Source: Nocardioides luteus
Lineage (GTDB): Bacteria > Actinomycetota > Actinomycetes > Propionibacteriales > Nocardioidaceae
Direction of reading: 5' to 3'
Assembly: GCF_014648595.1 (NCBI RefSeq)
Contig: NZ_BMRK01000002.1
Coordinates: 1 to 64,000, forward strand
DNA length: 64,000 nt
The notes below the pieces were generated by a model that worked only from the letters and a program-made list of their open reading frames with translations, searched no databases and was not told the DNA's origin. Of the stretch, positions 27,389 to 36,457 are shown one piece after another. Each line of letters starts with the position of its first letter. The first letter of the stretch is position 1. Made by a program: the position numbers and the translations under genes.

Positions 27389-28263
27389 CGCTTCAACCGC
27401 AGCTCTCGGACCGCGCGGTCGACGTCGGAGGAGTGCTTGAGCACGACGCCGAGGGTGTCGGCGACGGCCTTGTCCGAGAGGTCGGTGATCTCGAGCGCGA
27501 TCAGGGTGCGGGCCCAGTCGACCGACTCGGCGATGGAGGGCGCCTTCTTGAGCTCGAGCTCGCGCAGCCGGCCGACGACGGCGACGAGCTGGCGGGCGAC
27601 GTTGTCGTCGAGGCCAGGCACCTGGGAGAGCACGATGTCGCGCTCGCGGTCGGCGTCGGGGTAGTCGAGGTGGAGATAGAGGCAGCGGCGCTTGAGCGCC
27701 TCGGAGAGCTCGCGGGTGGCGTTGGAGGTGAGCACGACCAGCGGACGCCGGGTCGAGGTCATGGTGCCGAGCTCGGGGATGGTGACCTGGAAGTCGGAGA
27801 GCACCTCGAGCAGCAGCCCCTCGACCTCGACGTCGGTCTTGTCGACCTCGTCGATCAGCAGGACCGTGGGCTCATCACGACGGATCGCGGTCAGCAGCGG
27901 ACGGGTCAGCAGGAACTCTTCGGAGAAGATGTCGTCGTGGGTCTCCTCCCAGGCCTGGCCGTCACCGGCGGCCTGGATGCGGAGCAGCTGCTTCTTGTAG
28001 TTCCACTCGTAGAGCGCCCGGGCCTCGTCGAGACCCTCGTAGCACTGCAGCCGGACCAGCTCCGCGCCGGTCGCCCGGGTGATCGCCTTGGCCAGCTCGG
28101 TCTTGCCGACACCAGCCGGACCTTCGATGAGCACCGGCTTCTCCAGCGCCCCCGCGAGGTAGCTCGTCAGCGCGGTCGAGTCGTCCGCGAGGTAGCCGAC
28201 ATCTCCCAGGCGAGTGACGGCCTCGGCGGGCGAGGAGAACCAGGAAGACGTACGCGAAGGCAT
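27385..28263 (-). CDS. MoxR-family AAA+ ATPase
   Basis: This 292-residue AAA+ protein has Walker A GPAGVGKTELAKA (residues 48-60), Walker B TVLLIDEVDK near 133, sensor 1 PLVVLTSNATRELSEALKRRCLY and a C-terminal lid. It is of the compact MoxR type and is coupled to the VWA gene by a 4-base overlap. Together they would act as an ATP-driven chaperone for an unknown target. It is first in a two-gene operon that starts about 100 bases from a divergent small gene. Confidence 0.92.
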   Translation of the reverse strand: MPSRTSSWFSSPAEAVTRLGDVGYLADDSTALTSYLAGALEKPVLIEGPAGVGKTELAKAITRATGAELVRLQCYEGLDEARALYEWNYKKQLLRIQAAGDGQAWEETHDDIFSEEFLLTRPLLTAIRRDEPTVLLIDEVDKTDVEVEGLLLEVLSDFQVTIPELGTMTSTRRPLVVLTSNATRELSEALKRRCLYLHLDYPDADRERDIVLSQVPGLDDNVARQLVAVVGRLRELELKKAPSIAESVDWARTLIALEITDLSDKAVADTLGVVLKHSSDVDRAVRELRLKR

Positions 28264-28366
28264 GACGCGACACTAGCGACTCCCCCGTCGGCCCGCGCCG
28301 GGTGTCCACCCGGGACCTTGGTCATAATGCCTGATCGGACCGTTACTGTCGGACTCTTTCGTCGTT

Positions 28367-28747
28367 GTGAGAAACGTGCACTCGGACAAGCCGCGACCGC
28401 TGACGCTTGCCGTCGTCGCCATGAAGGTCTGCGCCCTGACGGCGCTGGCCGGCTTCTGCGTCGTCGCGATCAGCACCCCGTCCGAGCCCCAGTCGCTCGC
28501 GAAGCGGGAGCAGCCGGAGCTTGCCGTGATGCTCGAGCAGCACAACTGCGTCGCGCCGCCGACGATCGCCCCGTGGCGCCGGGAGAGCGCCATCATCCGC
28601 TCGCCGCTGGGCGAGCTGAAGCACGTCACCCTCGAGGTCGGTCAGCTCGTCGAGCAGGGGAAGGCCCGGGGCGACCTGGTCGCCTTCTGCGCCGACCCGG
28701 TCTCACCCGACCCGAGCCCGAAACCGAGCTCGAAGCCGAAGCCTTAG
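28367..28747 (+). CDS. Small membrane-anchored or secreted protein, unknown family
   Basis: This 126-residue ORF starts at GTG 28367 and has one hydrophobic segment (about 14-35, LAVVAMKVCALTALAGFCVVAI), followed by an extracytoplasmic part with two cysteines (HNCVAPPT and AFCADPVS) that could form a disulfide, and a Pro/Ser/Lys tail (SPDPSPKPSSKPKP). I do not recognise the family. Codon use is normal for the neighbourhood. Its stop overlaps the stop of the convergent HxlR-type gene by 4 bases. Confidence 0.6.
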   Translation: MRNVHSDKPRPLTLAVVAMKVCALTALAGFCVVAISTPSEPQSLAKREQPELAVMLEQHNCVAPPTIAPWRRESAIIRSPLGELKHVTLEVGQLVEQGKARGDLVAFCADPVSPDPSPKPSSKPKP

Positions 28748-29448
28748 CCGACCGCGGCCATCGCGTCGGCGAAGACCCGGATCACCCGGTCCAGGGCGGC
28801 GCGGTCGCCTTCGACGCGGAGAGCGCCCGTCGCCATGGCGGCGTCGAGGGGCTGGCCGAGAAGAGCGACCCCGGCCCAGACCGTCGAGTCGCCGGCGACC
28901 GAGACATCGACCGCGGGGAGGTCGCCGACGTCGAGGTCGAAGCCGAGCTCGCTCCAGTCCAGCCGGAACTGCTGCGGCTCGACCTCGGGGCAGCGGGAGT
29001 CGGTGAGCCGCCAGGCGGCTCGGAGCGGCGTCTCGGTCGGCAGGCTCTGCGGCGGGACCATGGTGCGCATCGCGACCATGACACCGCTCGGAGTCATCCC
29101 CGTCGACGGCACCGGGTAGTGGGTCGACCCCTCCAGCGCCCACAGCGACAGCGCACTGAGCACCTTCTCCAGCTCGCGGCCCCACTCGGTCAGGGCGTAC
29201 GCGGTCGTCTTGGTGATGTAGCCGAGCTCGGTCTCGACGACGACCCCTGCCCGCTCGAGGAACAGCAGCCGGTCGTTGAGCTCCTCGGTGCTGACTCCGT
29301 TGAGCGAGGCCCGCAGATCGGGCGAGGTGCGTGGTCCGAACATCAGCTCGCGCACCACCAGCAGGCTCCACCGGTCACCGATCAGGTCCAGCGCATGCGC
29401 GGCCGCGCACGCGTCTCCCAGGTCGCCGTAGGACAGCTGCAGGGTCAC
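28744..29448 (-). CDS. HxlR-family regulator with C-terminal SCP2-like domain, paralogue 1
   Basis: This 234-residue protein starts at GTG 29448 behind AGAGGA. Residues 1-110 are an HxlR-type winged helix (GDLGDACAAAHALDLIGDRWSLLVVRELMFGPR, TKTTAYALTEWGREL). Residues about 115-234 form a sterol-carrier-like domain (VAGDSTVWAGVALLGQPLDAAMATGALRVEGDRAALDRVI) that could bind a hydrophobic ligand. It is the last of three head-to-tail paralogues on this strand (30372-31049, 29568-30269, this gene). Its likely role is sensing a lipid-like or drug-like compound. Confidence 0.85.
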   Translation of the reverse strand: MTLQLSYGDLGDACAAAHALDLIGDRWSLLVVRELMFGPRTSPDLRASLNGVSTEELNDRLLFLERAGVVVETELGYITKTTAYALTEWGRELEKVLSALSLWALEGSTHYPVPSTGMTPSGVMVAMRTMVPPQSLPTETPLRAAWRLTDSRCPEVEPQQFRLDWSELGFDLDVGDLPAVDVSVAGDSTVWAGVALLGQPLDAAMATGALRVEGDRAALDRVIRVFADAMAAVG

Positions 29449-29531
29449 GTCGGTCCTCTCCGAGTCGCCGGATCCGTCGCGGATCAGTGAACCATGTCGG
29501 AGCGGGCGGGGACGGTTGTTCTCTGCGGACA

Positions 29532-29555
29532 GGGGTCTCGACAGGCTCGACCTCC
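29532..29555. repeat. Short REP-type half element
   Basis: GGGGTCTCGACAGGCTCGAC followed by CTCC matches the short palindromic unit seen at 49611, 50836 and 51820. It lies between HxlR paralogues 1 and 2. Confidence 0.7.
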
Positions 29556-29567
29556 GGTGGGGCGAGG

Positions 29568-30269
29568 TCAGCTGGCCTCGGCGAGAGTGTCCGCGAAGAG
29601 ACCCAGCACGCGGTCGAGCGCCGCCCGGTCGCCTTCGACCTTCAGCCCGGCCTCGGCGATCGCCGCGTCCACGGGGAAGCCCATGAAGACGACGCCGGTC
29701 CAGGCGGTCGAGTCGCCGGCGATGGCGACGTCGGGGTCCTCGAGGGTGCCCTCGGCGAGGTCGAACTCGTTGTCCTTCCAGACCAGCCGGAACTGCTCCG
29801 GGGCGGCGTCGGGGCGACGCGCGTCGGTCAGCTCCCAGGTGACGCTGATCGGCTCGGACGTGTGGGCACTGCCGGCCGGGACCATCGTCCGCATCGCCAC
29901 CATCACGCCGCTCGGCGTCATCCCGGCCGACATCACCGGGAAGCGGGTCGAGCCGTGGGCCCATCGACCGAGCGCGCCGAGGATCGACTCGAGCTCGCGA
30001 CCCCAGGGGGTGAGCGCGTAGGCGGTCGTCTTGGTCATGTAGCCGAGCTCGGTCTCGACCACCACACCGGCGTGCTCGAGGAACTGCAGCCGGTCCTTCA
30101 GCTCGTCGGTGCTGACCCCGATGACGGAGGATTCCAGGTCGCGTGCGGTGCGCGGCCCGAACATCAGCTCGCGCACGACGATCAGGCTCCAGCGGTCGCC
30201 GATCAGGTCCAGGGCATGCGCGGCAGCGCACGCGTCTCCGAGGTCCCCATAGGTCAGGTTCAGGGTCAC
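29568..30269 (-). CDS. HxlR-family regulator with C-terminal SCP2-like domain, paralogue 2
   Basis: This 233-residue protein starts at GTG 30269 with the same leader as paralogue 1 (GAGAGGATCGAC then GTG). Its sequence is very close to paralogue 1 in the winged-helix half (YGDLGDACAAAHALDLIGDRWSL) and less so in the ligand half (FDLAEGTLEDPDVAIAGDSTAWTGVVFMG). The conserved ribosome site and start point to a recent tandem duplication that includes the leader. A longer frame from 30350 exists but the paralogy supports GTG 30269. Confidence 0.85.
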   Translation of the reverse strand: MTLNLTYGDLGDACAAAHALDLIGDRWSLIVVRELMFGPRTARDLESSVIGVSTDELKDRLQFLEHAGVVVETELGYMTKTTAYALTPWGRELESILGALGRWAHGSTRFPVMSAGMTPSGVMVAMRTMVPAGSAHTSEPISVTWELTDARRPDAAPEQFRLVWKDNEFDLAEGTLEDPDVAIAGDSTAWTGVVFMGFPVDAAIAEAGLKVEGDRAALDRVLGLFADTLAEAS

Positions 30270-30371
30270 GTCGATCCTCTCCGAGTCATTCGATCCCATC
30301 GAGGGTAGTGAGGCTGAACTACGGCTCGTCAGTGCCAGAGGTCCCGGCATGCCGCGGAAATGGCGGCTCCG

Positions 30372-31049
30372 TCACGCGGGCTTCCCGAGAGAGCCGTACG
30401 CAGCAGCCACCCGCTCCACGGCTCGCCGGTCACCCTCGACGCTCATGTCGTCGACCGGTGCTCCGCCGAAGACCACCTCCGCCCAGGCCGACGAGTCGCC
30501 CGAGACCGTCGTCGCGGGATCGTCGTCCGCACCCTCGGTCAGCGCGAAACGGTCCTGGTCCCAGCGGAGCCGGTAGCGGCGTACGGCTGCGGCGGGACGC
30601 CGCTCGTCGTGCAGCTCGATCGCGAGGCGGATCGGGCCTTCGCTCCAGTCGGTGATCGTGGCGTAGGGCGCCATCGTGCGCATCGCGACGATCGCGCCGT
30701 CGGGGGTCATCCGGCCCTCCGGCACCGGGAAGCCGGGCGACTGCTGCGCCCAGCGACCGAGCGCACTCATCACGTGCTCGAGCCCTTGGCCCCACTCGGT
30801 GAGCCGATAGGCGGTCCGGCCCGGACCGTCGACCTGCTCGACCACGCCGCTGTCCTGCAGCGCCCGCAGCCGCGCGGTGAGGACCGCAGGGGTGATGCCG
30901 ACGACCGCCGAGGCGAGCTCGGCGAACCGGCGCGGGCCGAGCATCAGCTCGCGCGCGATCACCATGCTCCACCGGTCACCGATGACGTCCATGGCGTGCG
31001 CGGTCGCGCAGGCGTCGCCCAGGTCGGCGTAGGTCTGTTTCTTGGGCAT
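30372..31049 (-). CDS. HxlR-family regulator with C-terminal SCP2-like domain, paralogue 3
   Basis: This 225-residue protein has the same two-part layout as its two downstream neighbours (winged helix YADLGDACATAHAMDVIGDRWSMVIARELMLGPRR; C-terminal ATTVSGDSSAWAEVVFGGAPVDD), but is more diverged, so it is probably the older copy. It starts at ATG 31049, only about 50 bases from a divergent VOC protein gene, and likely controls that promoter region. Confidence 0.87.
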   Translation of the reverse strand: MPKKQTYADLGDACATAHAMDVIGDRWSMVIARELMLGPRRFAELASAVVGITPAVLTARLRALQDSGVVEQVDGPGRTAYRLTEWGQGLEHVMSALGRWAQQSPGFPVPEGRMTPDGAIVAMRTMAPYATITDWSEGPIRLAIELHDERRPAAAVRRYRLRWDQDRFALTEGADDDPATTVSGDSSAWAEVVFGGAPVDDMSVEGDRRAVERVAAAYGSLGKPA

Positions 31050-31103
31050 CGATTCTCCGAACTCCTTGTCCTCGACCCTGGCACTATGTTTAGCATATCA
31101 GTC

Positions 31104-31517
31104 ATGCAGACAACCATCGGCCTCCCCACCCGTGACCGGCGGCTGGCCTACGAGTTCTACCGAGACGGCCTGGGCCTGCCCACACCCGGGGAGCCCGCCA
31201 AGGACGGCGTGCCGGAGCCGCTGCGAGCGACCCTGTCCGACTCCTGCGAGGTGATGTCGATCCCGACCGGCGGGTTCAGGTGGGTCACCGAGCAGCTCGG
31301 CGACGAGCCGATCGACTCGGCCACGCTCCCGCCACCGGAGGAGCTCAAGCAGTGCGTCCTCACCCTCGGGCTCGGCTCTCCCGAAGAGGTCGACGACCGC
31401 TTCGCGGCGGCCGTACGCCTGGGCCGCACCGTCGCCGAGCCGACCCGGATGCCGTGGGGCTACCGCGCTCTGGTCGCCGATCCCGACGGCCACCTCTGGC
31501 AGCTGCTCGCGGCATGA
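31104..31517 (+). CDS. VOC-family (glyoxalase/dioxygenase fold) protein
   Basis: This 137-residue protein has the paired beta-alpha-beta-beta-beta units of the vicinal oxygen chelate fold (TTIGLPTRDRRLAYEFYRDGLGLPTP, then GYRALVADPDGHLWQLLA). It could bind a metal or drug, or be a resistance or isomerase protein; the exact activity cannot be told. ATG 31104 is preferred because the fold begins at once; ATG 31086 would add six residues. It is divergent from HxlR paralogue 3, with an AT-rich stretch (TATGTTTAGCATA) between them that may hold the control site. Confidence 0.82.
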   Translation: MQTTIGLPTRDRRLAYEFYRDGLGLPTPGEPAKDGVPEPLRATLSDSCEVMSIPTGGFRWVTEQLGDEPIDSATLPPPEELKQCVLTLGLGSPEEVDDRFAAAVRLGRTVAEPTRMPWGYRALVADPDGHLWQLLAA

Positions 31518-31559
31518 CCGAGCCGCTGAGGAGCCGTCACCGGCCCTACAATCCTGACC

Positions 31560-32201
31560 ATGGCCGGAGACGACACACGGATGCTGCTGCTGGGGGCGGT
31601 GGCACTGTTCGAGCCGGTCAACGGCTACCAGATCCGGCGCGAGCTGATGTCCTGGCAGGTCGACCAGTGGGCGAACATCAACCCCGGCTCGATCTATCAC
31701 GCACTGACCTCGTTGTCCGACAAAGGACATCTGACCAGGCACGATCTGGTCGACAACGGTCGCACGGTCGCGGTCTACGAGATCAGCGACAGCGGCCGCA
31801 GCGAGCTGGAACGCCTCGTCTCGCGCTCGCTGCAGGCCGTGGACGTCTACAACGGCGTCTCGTTCTACGCCGCGTTCTCACTGATGCCGTTGCTCGAGCG
31901 GCCGGCCGCGATCCAGCACCTCAGCCTCCGCCTGAAGAACCTCGAGCGCACCCTCAAGGAGCTCGACGCCGCCCTGCGGGTGAACGTCGGGGCGGTGCCG
32001 CCCCACGTCACCTCCGCGACGCGTCTCCAGCACGACAAGCTCCACACCGAGCGGACCTGGCTGGTCGAGGTCCTCGATGACGTACGCAGCGGCAGGCTCT
32101 CCTTCGTCGACGAAGCCCCCGGCTGGACTCCGGCCGACGACGACCCCGGTTGGCAGATGGACGCCGACCGAAGGCGCTACCGGGAGATGCTGCGCCGCTG
32201 A
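31560..32201 (+). CDS. PadR-family transcriptional regulator
   Basis: This 213-residue protein has an N-terminal PadR winged helix (VNGYQIRRELMSWQVDQWANINPGSIYHALTSLSDKGHL) and a long C-terminal helical dimerisation domain (PLLERPAAIQHLSLRLKNLERTLKELDAAL). PadR proteins usually repress an adjacent drug-exporter operon. It lies 150 bases before a DrrAB-like ABC exporter, with two related palindromes in the gap, so it probably controls that exporter. Confidence 0.9.
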   Translation: MAGDDTRMLLLGAVALFEPVNGYQIRRELMSWQVDQWANINPGSIYHALTSLSDKGHLTRHDLVDNGRTVAVYEISDSGRSELERLVSRSLQAVDVYNGVSFYAAFSLMPLLERPAAIQHLSLRLKNLERTLKELDAALRVNVGAVPPHVTSATRLQHDKLHTERTWLVEVLDDVRSGRLSFVDEAPGWTPADDDPGWQMDADRRRYREMLRR

Positions 32202-32227
32202 GCCGGCCCGGCTCGACCGGAATTGGT

Positions 32228-32277
32228 TTGACAACTCGGGATCAAAATTGAACACTCGCGATATTCAAGTTTGAATA
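32228..32277 (+). promoter_or_regulatory. Promoter and PadR operator candidates before the ABC exporter
   Basis: A consensus -35 box TTGACA is at 32228-32233. Two palindromes with the same core follow: TCAAAATTGA (32242-32251) and TATTCAAGTTTGAATA (32262-32277, 7-base arms, 2-base spacer). They sit over the expected -10 region and the transcription start. Their AT content is far above the local average, consistent with a regulated promoter. Confidence 0.6.
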
Positions 32278-32350
32278 CGCAGGCGAAAAGCAGATGATCC
32301 CCGACGTCCGGCCGTGCTTGTCTGGACTCGCACGCACAAGGGAGTGACAC

Positions 32351-33364
32351 ATGATCCACGCACGCGGCCTGAGGCACACGTTCGCCTCCGGCCATGGCAA
32401 GCAGAAGAAGGAAGTCGTCGCGGTCGACGGGGTCGACCTCGACGTCGACGAGGGCGAGGTGGTCGGCTTCCTGGGCCCGAACGGCGCCGGCAAGACCACC
32501 ACGCTCCGCATCCTCACCACCCTCCTCAAACCCACGGCCGGCACCGCCACGGTGGCCGGTTTCGACGTCGCCAAGGAGTCCGTGCAGGTCCGGCGGAGCA
32601 TCGGCTACTGCTCCCAGGTCGGCTCGACCTTCTCCGGCGCCTTCGCGGGCGACGAGGTCGTCGACCACGGGATGCTCTACGGGATGTCCAGGAAGGACGC
32701 CGTCGCCAACGGTCAGGCGCTCTTCGAGCGGCTCCAGCTCGACGGCCTGTGGCGCCGCAAACCGCGCAACATGTCGGGCGGGCAGAAGCGCCGTCTCGAC
32801 ATCGCGATGGCGCTCATCCACGCTCCGAAGCTGGTCTTCCTCGACGAGCCGACCACCGGCCTCGACCCGCAGGCCCGGGCCAACCTCTGGGACCACATCG
32901 CCTCGCTGCGTACGGACCATGGGATGACGGTCTTCCTGACCACCCACTACCTCGACGAGGCCGACACCCTCGCCGACCGGGTGATGGTCATCGACCAGGG
33001 CCGCATCGTCGCCAACGACACCCCGGAGAACCTCAAGGCCGCCGTCTCCGGCGACCTGGTCTCCCTGGAGGTCGCCACCGACGAGCAGGTCGCGATCGCC
33101 CGCGACAAGCTCGCCTCGATCTCCGAGCGCGTCGACGTCGACGACCGGCTGGTCAGCGGCCGGGTGCCGCGCGCCGGCAAGGCCGTGCCCGGGCTGCTGC
33201 GCGACCTGGAGTCCAACGGCATCTCCCTGGAGTCGATCGAGGTAGCCCGCCCCACCCTGGACGACGTCTTCCTCACCCTGACCGGACGCACCCTGCGTGA
33301 CGCCGAGGCAGGCTCACCCGAGGCCGACGTGGCCACCGAGCAGAACGAGGAGGTCATGTCATGA
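32351..33364 (+). CDS. ABC exporter ATPase, daunorubicin-resistance (DrrA) type
   Basis: This 337-residue ATPase has Walker A GPNGAGKTT (residues 42-50), signature NMSGGQKRRLDIAMAL, Walker B LVFLDEPTTGLDP and the H-loop TTHYLDEAD, followed by the C-terminal DrrA-like extension (LESIEVARPTLDDVFLTLTGR). It energises export of a hydrophobic compound with the permease encoded next, whose start overlaps by 4 bases. It starts at ATG 32351 after the ribosome site AGGGAG. Confidence 0.93.
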   Translation: MIHARGLRHTFASGHGKQKKEVVAVDGVDLDVDEGEVVGFLGPNGAGKTTTLRILTTLLKPTAGTATVAGFDVAKESVQVRRSIGYCSQVGSTFSGAFAGDEVVDHGMLYGMSRKDAVANGQALFERLQLDGLWRRKPRNMSGGQKRRLDIAMALIHAPKLVFLDEPTTGLDPQARANLWDHIASLRTDHGMTVFLTTHYLDEADTLADRVMVIDQGRIVANDTPENLKAAVSGDLVSLEVATDEQVAIARDKLASISERVDVDDRLVSGRVPRAGKAVPGLLRDLESNGISLESIEVARPTLDDVFLTLTGRTLRDAEAGSPEADVATEQNEEVMS

Positions 33365-34143
33365 CCGACTTCCAGCAGCCCGTCCTCAGGTCCGGCTTCT
33401 TCCGGGAGTCGATGGTCGTCTTCAACCGGCAGCTGCGGATGAACCTTCGCAACCCCGCCTGGGTGCTCATCGGAGTGATGCAGCCGGTCCTCTACCTGCT
33501 GCTCTTCGGGCCGCTGCTCGAGCCGCTCATCGAGCAGCTCGGCGGCAACGCCTACAACTGGTTCGTGCCCGGCATGCTCGTCCAGCTCGGCATCTTCGGG
33601 GCGATGTTCGCCGGCTTCTCGCTGATCGGCGAGTGGCGCGAGGGCGTCATCGAGGCCGAGCGGGTCACCCCCGCTTCGCGCGGGGCGCTGCTCTTCGGGC
33701 GGCTCTACCGCGACCTGCTGCAGATCCTGGTGCAGGCGATCATCCTGGTCCTGCTGGGTCTGGTGATGGGCATGGACTTCCGGCCGGTCGGGATCCTCGT
33801 CGGGATCGCGATCACCGTGCTGATCGGTGGGGCCGGGGCGGCCGCCTCCAACGCGTTCGCGCTGCTCGTCAAGAGCGAGGACGTGATGGCACCGGTGACC
33901 AACATGCTGCTGATGCCGATCCTGCTGCTCTCCGGCATCTTCCTGCCGATGAGCTTCGGCGCCCAGTGGCTGCAGACGCTGGCCGACGTCATCCCGACCA
34001 AGCACATCGTCGACGCGGTGCGTTCCTCGTTCTTCGGCGACCTCGGGATGGCCGACATCGGCTGGGGCGTCGGCTGGACGTTCGTCCTGTTCGGGCTCGC
34101 CGTCTGGTGGGGCATCTCCACCTTCCGCAAGGAGAACGCCTGA
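33361..34143 (+). CDS. ABC-2 type permease, DrrB type
   Basis: This 260-residue membrane protein has six predicted helices in ABC-2 topology (PAWVLIGVMQPVLYLLLFGPLLEPL, MLVQLGIFGAMFAGFSLIGEWREGVIEAERVTP, MLLMPILLLSGIFLPMSF). It pairs with the preceding ATPase to export an unknown drug-like substrate. Its stop codon is followed directly by the 88-base palindromic repeat at 34144-34231, which would lie at the 3' end of the transcript. Confidence 0.93.
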   Translation: MTDFQQPVLRSGFFRESMVVFNRQLRMNLRNPAWVLIGVMQPVLYLLLFGPLLEPLIEQLGGNAYNWFVPGMLVQLGIFGAMFAGFSLIGEWREGVIEAERVTPASRGALLFGRLYRDLLQILVQAIILVLLGLVMGMDFRPVGILVGIAITVLIGGAGAAASNAFALLVKSEDVMAPVTNMLLMPILLLSGIFLPMSFGAQWLQTLADVIPTKHIVDAVRSSFFGDLGMADIGWGVGWTFVLFGLAVWWGISTFRKENA

Positions 34144-34231
34144 CTTGACGGGTGTTTCATGGACTTGACGGGTGTTTCAGTGCCCGTCAAGTCCAGGGAT
34201 ACCCGGTCGACCGGGTATCCCACACCCCCGC
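34144..34231 (+). repeat. Double-hairpin palindromic repeat, intergenic copy
   Basis: The element starts directly after the permease stop. It contains two direct copies of CTTGACGGGTGTTTCA. Its first hairpin pairs GGACTTGACGGG (34161-34172) with CCCGTCAAGTCC (34183-34194); its second is a 26-base perfect palindrome at 34196-34221 (GGGATACCCGG-TCGA-CCGGGTATCCC). It matches 82 of 88 bases to 39371-39458 (opposite strand), which is in the coding part of pabB. It may also end transcription here. Confidence 0.92.
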
Positions 34232-34295
34232 GAACTCAGCGGAAACACCGCCTTACTCTCAGCGGCGACTCAGCGATGGGTGGCAGGGTAGGAGT

Positions 34296-35030
34296 GTGAA
34301 CAGCCCTGCCACCCCTCGTGATGGGTCCAGCGACGCGCTCGGCGACAAGCCCCACGTGCTGGTCGTCGACGACGACAAGGCCGTGCGCGAGTCGCTGCGC
34401 CGGTCCCTGGAGTTCAACGGCTACCAGGTCGCCCTCGCCGGCGACGGGGCCGAGGCGCTCGCCGGCATCGCCAACCACGGTCCGGACGTGGTCATCATGG
34501 ACGTGATGATGCCCCGGCTCGACGGCATCGAGGCCACCAAGGCGCTGCGGGCAGCCGGCAACGACGTCCCGATCCTTGTGCTCACCGCTCGCGACGCCGT
34601 CGGCGACCGCGTCGACGGTCTCGACGCCGGAGCCGACGACTACCTCACCAAACCGTTCGCGCTCGAGGAGCTGCTCGCCCGGCTGCGTGCGCTGCTGCGC
34701 CGCGCCGCCCCGGTGGGCGACGACGACGAGGAGACCCTCCACTTCGCCGACCTCGCGATGAACACCACCACCCGCGAGGTCACCCGCGGCAAGCGGGCCA
34801 TCGAGCTCACCCGCACCGAGTTCACGCTGCTGGAGATGTTCCTGCGTCGGCCCCGCCGCGTACTCGACCGGTCGTTCATCCTCGAAGAGGTCTGGGGCTA
34901 CGACTTCCCCACCACGGCCAACTCGCTCGAGGTCTACGTCGGCTACCTGCGCCGCAAGACCGAGGCCGAGGGTGAGCCGCGGCTGATCCACACCGTACGC
35001 GGCATCGGCTACGTCCTGAAGGAACCGTGA
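34296..35030 (+). CDS. OmpR-type response regulator
   Basis: This 244-residue regulator starts at GTG 34296 behind AGGAG. The receiver domain (about 20-135) has the acidic pair VDDDK, the phosphorylated aspartate in [13 protein letters not shown], and the conserved Thr and Lys ([22 protein letters not shown]). The C-terminus is a winged-helix DNA-binding domain (about 145-240, [34 protein letters not shown]). A sensor kinase gene overlaps its stop by 4 bases. The pair resembles the MprAB/envelope-stress class. Confidence 0.93.
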   Translation: MNSPATPRDGSSDALGDKPHVLVVDDDKAVRESLRRSLEFNGYQVALAGDGAEALAGIANHGPDVVIMDVMMPRLDGIEATKALRAAGNDVPILVLTARDAVGDRVDGLDAGADDYLTKPFALEELLARLRALLRRAAPVGDDDEETLHFADLAMNTTTREVTRGKRAIELTRTEFTLLEMFLRRPRRVLDRSFILEEVWGYDFPTTANSLEVYVGYLRRKTEAEGEPRLIHTVRGIGYVLKEP

Positions 35031-36457
35031 GCGGCGCCGTGACCACGGCCACCGGCTCGCGCTACCGCGGCTCCTTGGCGGGTCGGGTCACCCTGTTGAC
35101 CACTCTTGCGGTCGCTGCTTCGATCGCACTGATCGCGACCGGGCTCTACTTCGCCGTGCGGATCCAGCTCCAGGCGAACATGGACGAGTCTCTGCTGAAG
35201 CGTGCGCACGCCGCCGCCTCGAACCCGCAGTACATCCACGACGCTCGCGACGGCAGCTACTTCCCGGTCTTCGCTCTGAACGCCGGCGACATCGCACTCA
35301 TGTCGGTGACCCAGAACGGCGACTACTGGAACCCGCAGAAGCGGGACGACACCGACTTCCCGATCCCCGGCGCGCCGGAGGCGTATGTGGCGCAGCGGAA
35401 GACCTCCTATGCCGTACGCACGATCACCACTGACGAGGGCGGGGTCTTCCGCGCGGCCACGGTGCCCATCTCGGGCACCGACGAGGCGTTGATGCTCGCG
35501 CAGTCGATGCAGCCGCAGCAGGCGATGTACAAGCGGCTCGGGCTCATCGTGCTCTTCTTCGGCGCCGGCGGAGTGGTCGCCGCCGCGTTCGCAGGATGGG
35601 TCGTGGCCGCCGGCGGCCTGCGGCCGGTGAGGCGCCTGACCGACTCCGTCGACCGGATCGCAACGACCGAGGACCTCACCCCGCTCCCGGTCGAGGGGGA
35701 CGACGAGATCGCGCGGCTGGCGACCTCGTTCAACCGGATGCTCTCGGCTGTCTCCGCCTCCAGGGACCGTCAGCGGCAGCTGGTGGCGGATGCATCGCAC
35801 GAGCTGCGTACGCCGCTGACCTCGCTGCGTACGAACGTCGAGCTGCTCACCCAGGCCGACGCCTCGATCTCGGGCGAGCAGCGGGCCGACCTGCTCGGCG
35901 ACATCCGCGCCCAGATCGAGGAGCTCACCAACCTGATCGGCGACCTCGTCGAGCTCGCCCGCGACGCGCCCGCCGAGCCGACGCTGGAGTCGGTCGACCT
36001 CTCCGACGTGGTCGACCGGGCGCTCTCCCGGGTGCGGCTGCGCGCGCCGTCGGTGACGTTCACCGAGGACGTGACCTCGTGGTGGGTGATGGGCGACTCG
36101 AGCTCGCTGGAGCGTGCGGTCACCAACCTGCTCGACAACGCCGCCAAGTGGTCGCCGGAGTCCGGCACCGTGCACATCACGCTCCGCGACGGTGTGCTCG
36201 ACGTCGACGACGAGGGCCCCGGCATCGCCGAGGCCGACATCCCCTACGTGTTCGACCGGTTCTACCGGTCCACGGAGGCCCGCTCGATGCCCGGCTCGGG
36301 CCTCGGCCTCGCTATCGTCCGACAGGTCGCCGAGCGCACCGGCGGGTCAGTCTCCGCGTCCCGCTCGCCACGCGGGGGCGCCCGGATGACCCTGCGCCTG
36401 CCCGGCTCGGCCTCACCCCGGCCGACCGAACCGCCCACGGAAGTGTTGAACCATTGA
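35027..36457 (+). CDS. Sensor histidine kinase (MprB-like)
   Basis: This 476-residue membrane kinase has two helices (about 20-42 and 165-190) enclosing a sensor domain outside the cell, then a HAMP domain, the H-box [21 protein letters not shown] and the ATPase boxes ([37 protein letters not shown]). It should phosphorylate the response regulator encoded just before it. A lipoprotein gene overlaps its stop and may be a signal input or a target. Confidence 0.93.
   Translation: MSGAVTTATGSRYRGSLAGRVTLLTTLAVAASIALIATGLYFAVRIQLQANMDESLLKRAHAAASNPQYIHDARDGSYFPVFALNAGDIALMSVTQNGDYWNPQKRDDTDFPIPGAPEAYVAQRKTSYAVRTITTDEGGVFRAATVPISGTDEALMLAQSMQPQQAMYKRLGLIVLFFGAGGVVAAAFAGWVVAAGGLRPVRRLTDSVDRIATTEDLTPLPVEGDDEIARLATSFNRMLSAVSASRDRQRQLVADASHELRTPLTSLRTNVELLTQADASISGEQRADLLGDIRAQIEELTNLIGDLVELARDAPAEPTLESVDLSDVVDRALSRVRLRAPSVTFTEDVTSWWVMGDSSSLERAVTNLLDNAAKWSPESGTVHITLRDGVLDVDDEGPGIAEADIPYVFDRFYRSTEARSMPGSGLGLAIVRQVAERTGGSVSASRSPRGGARMTLRLPGSASPRPTEPPTEVLNH

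Noticed and set aside
27349-29490. Open frame of over 700 residues opposite MoxR and HxlR genes
   Set aside because: Same reason: shadow of coding strand, no recognisable motif.
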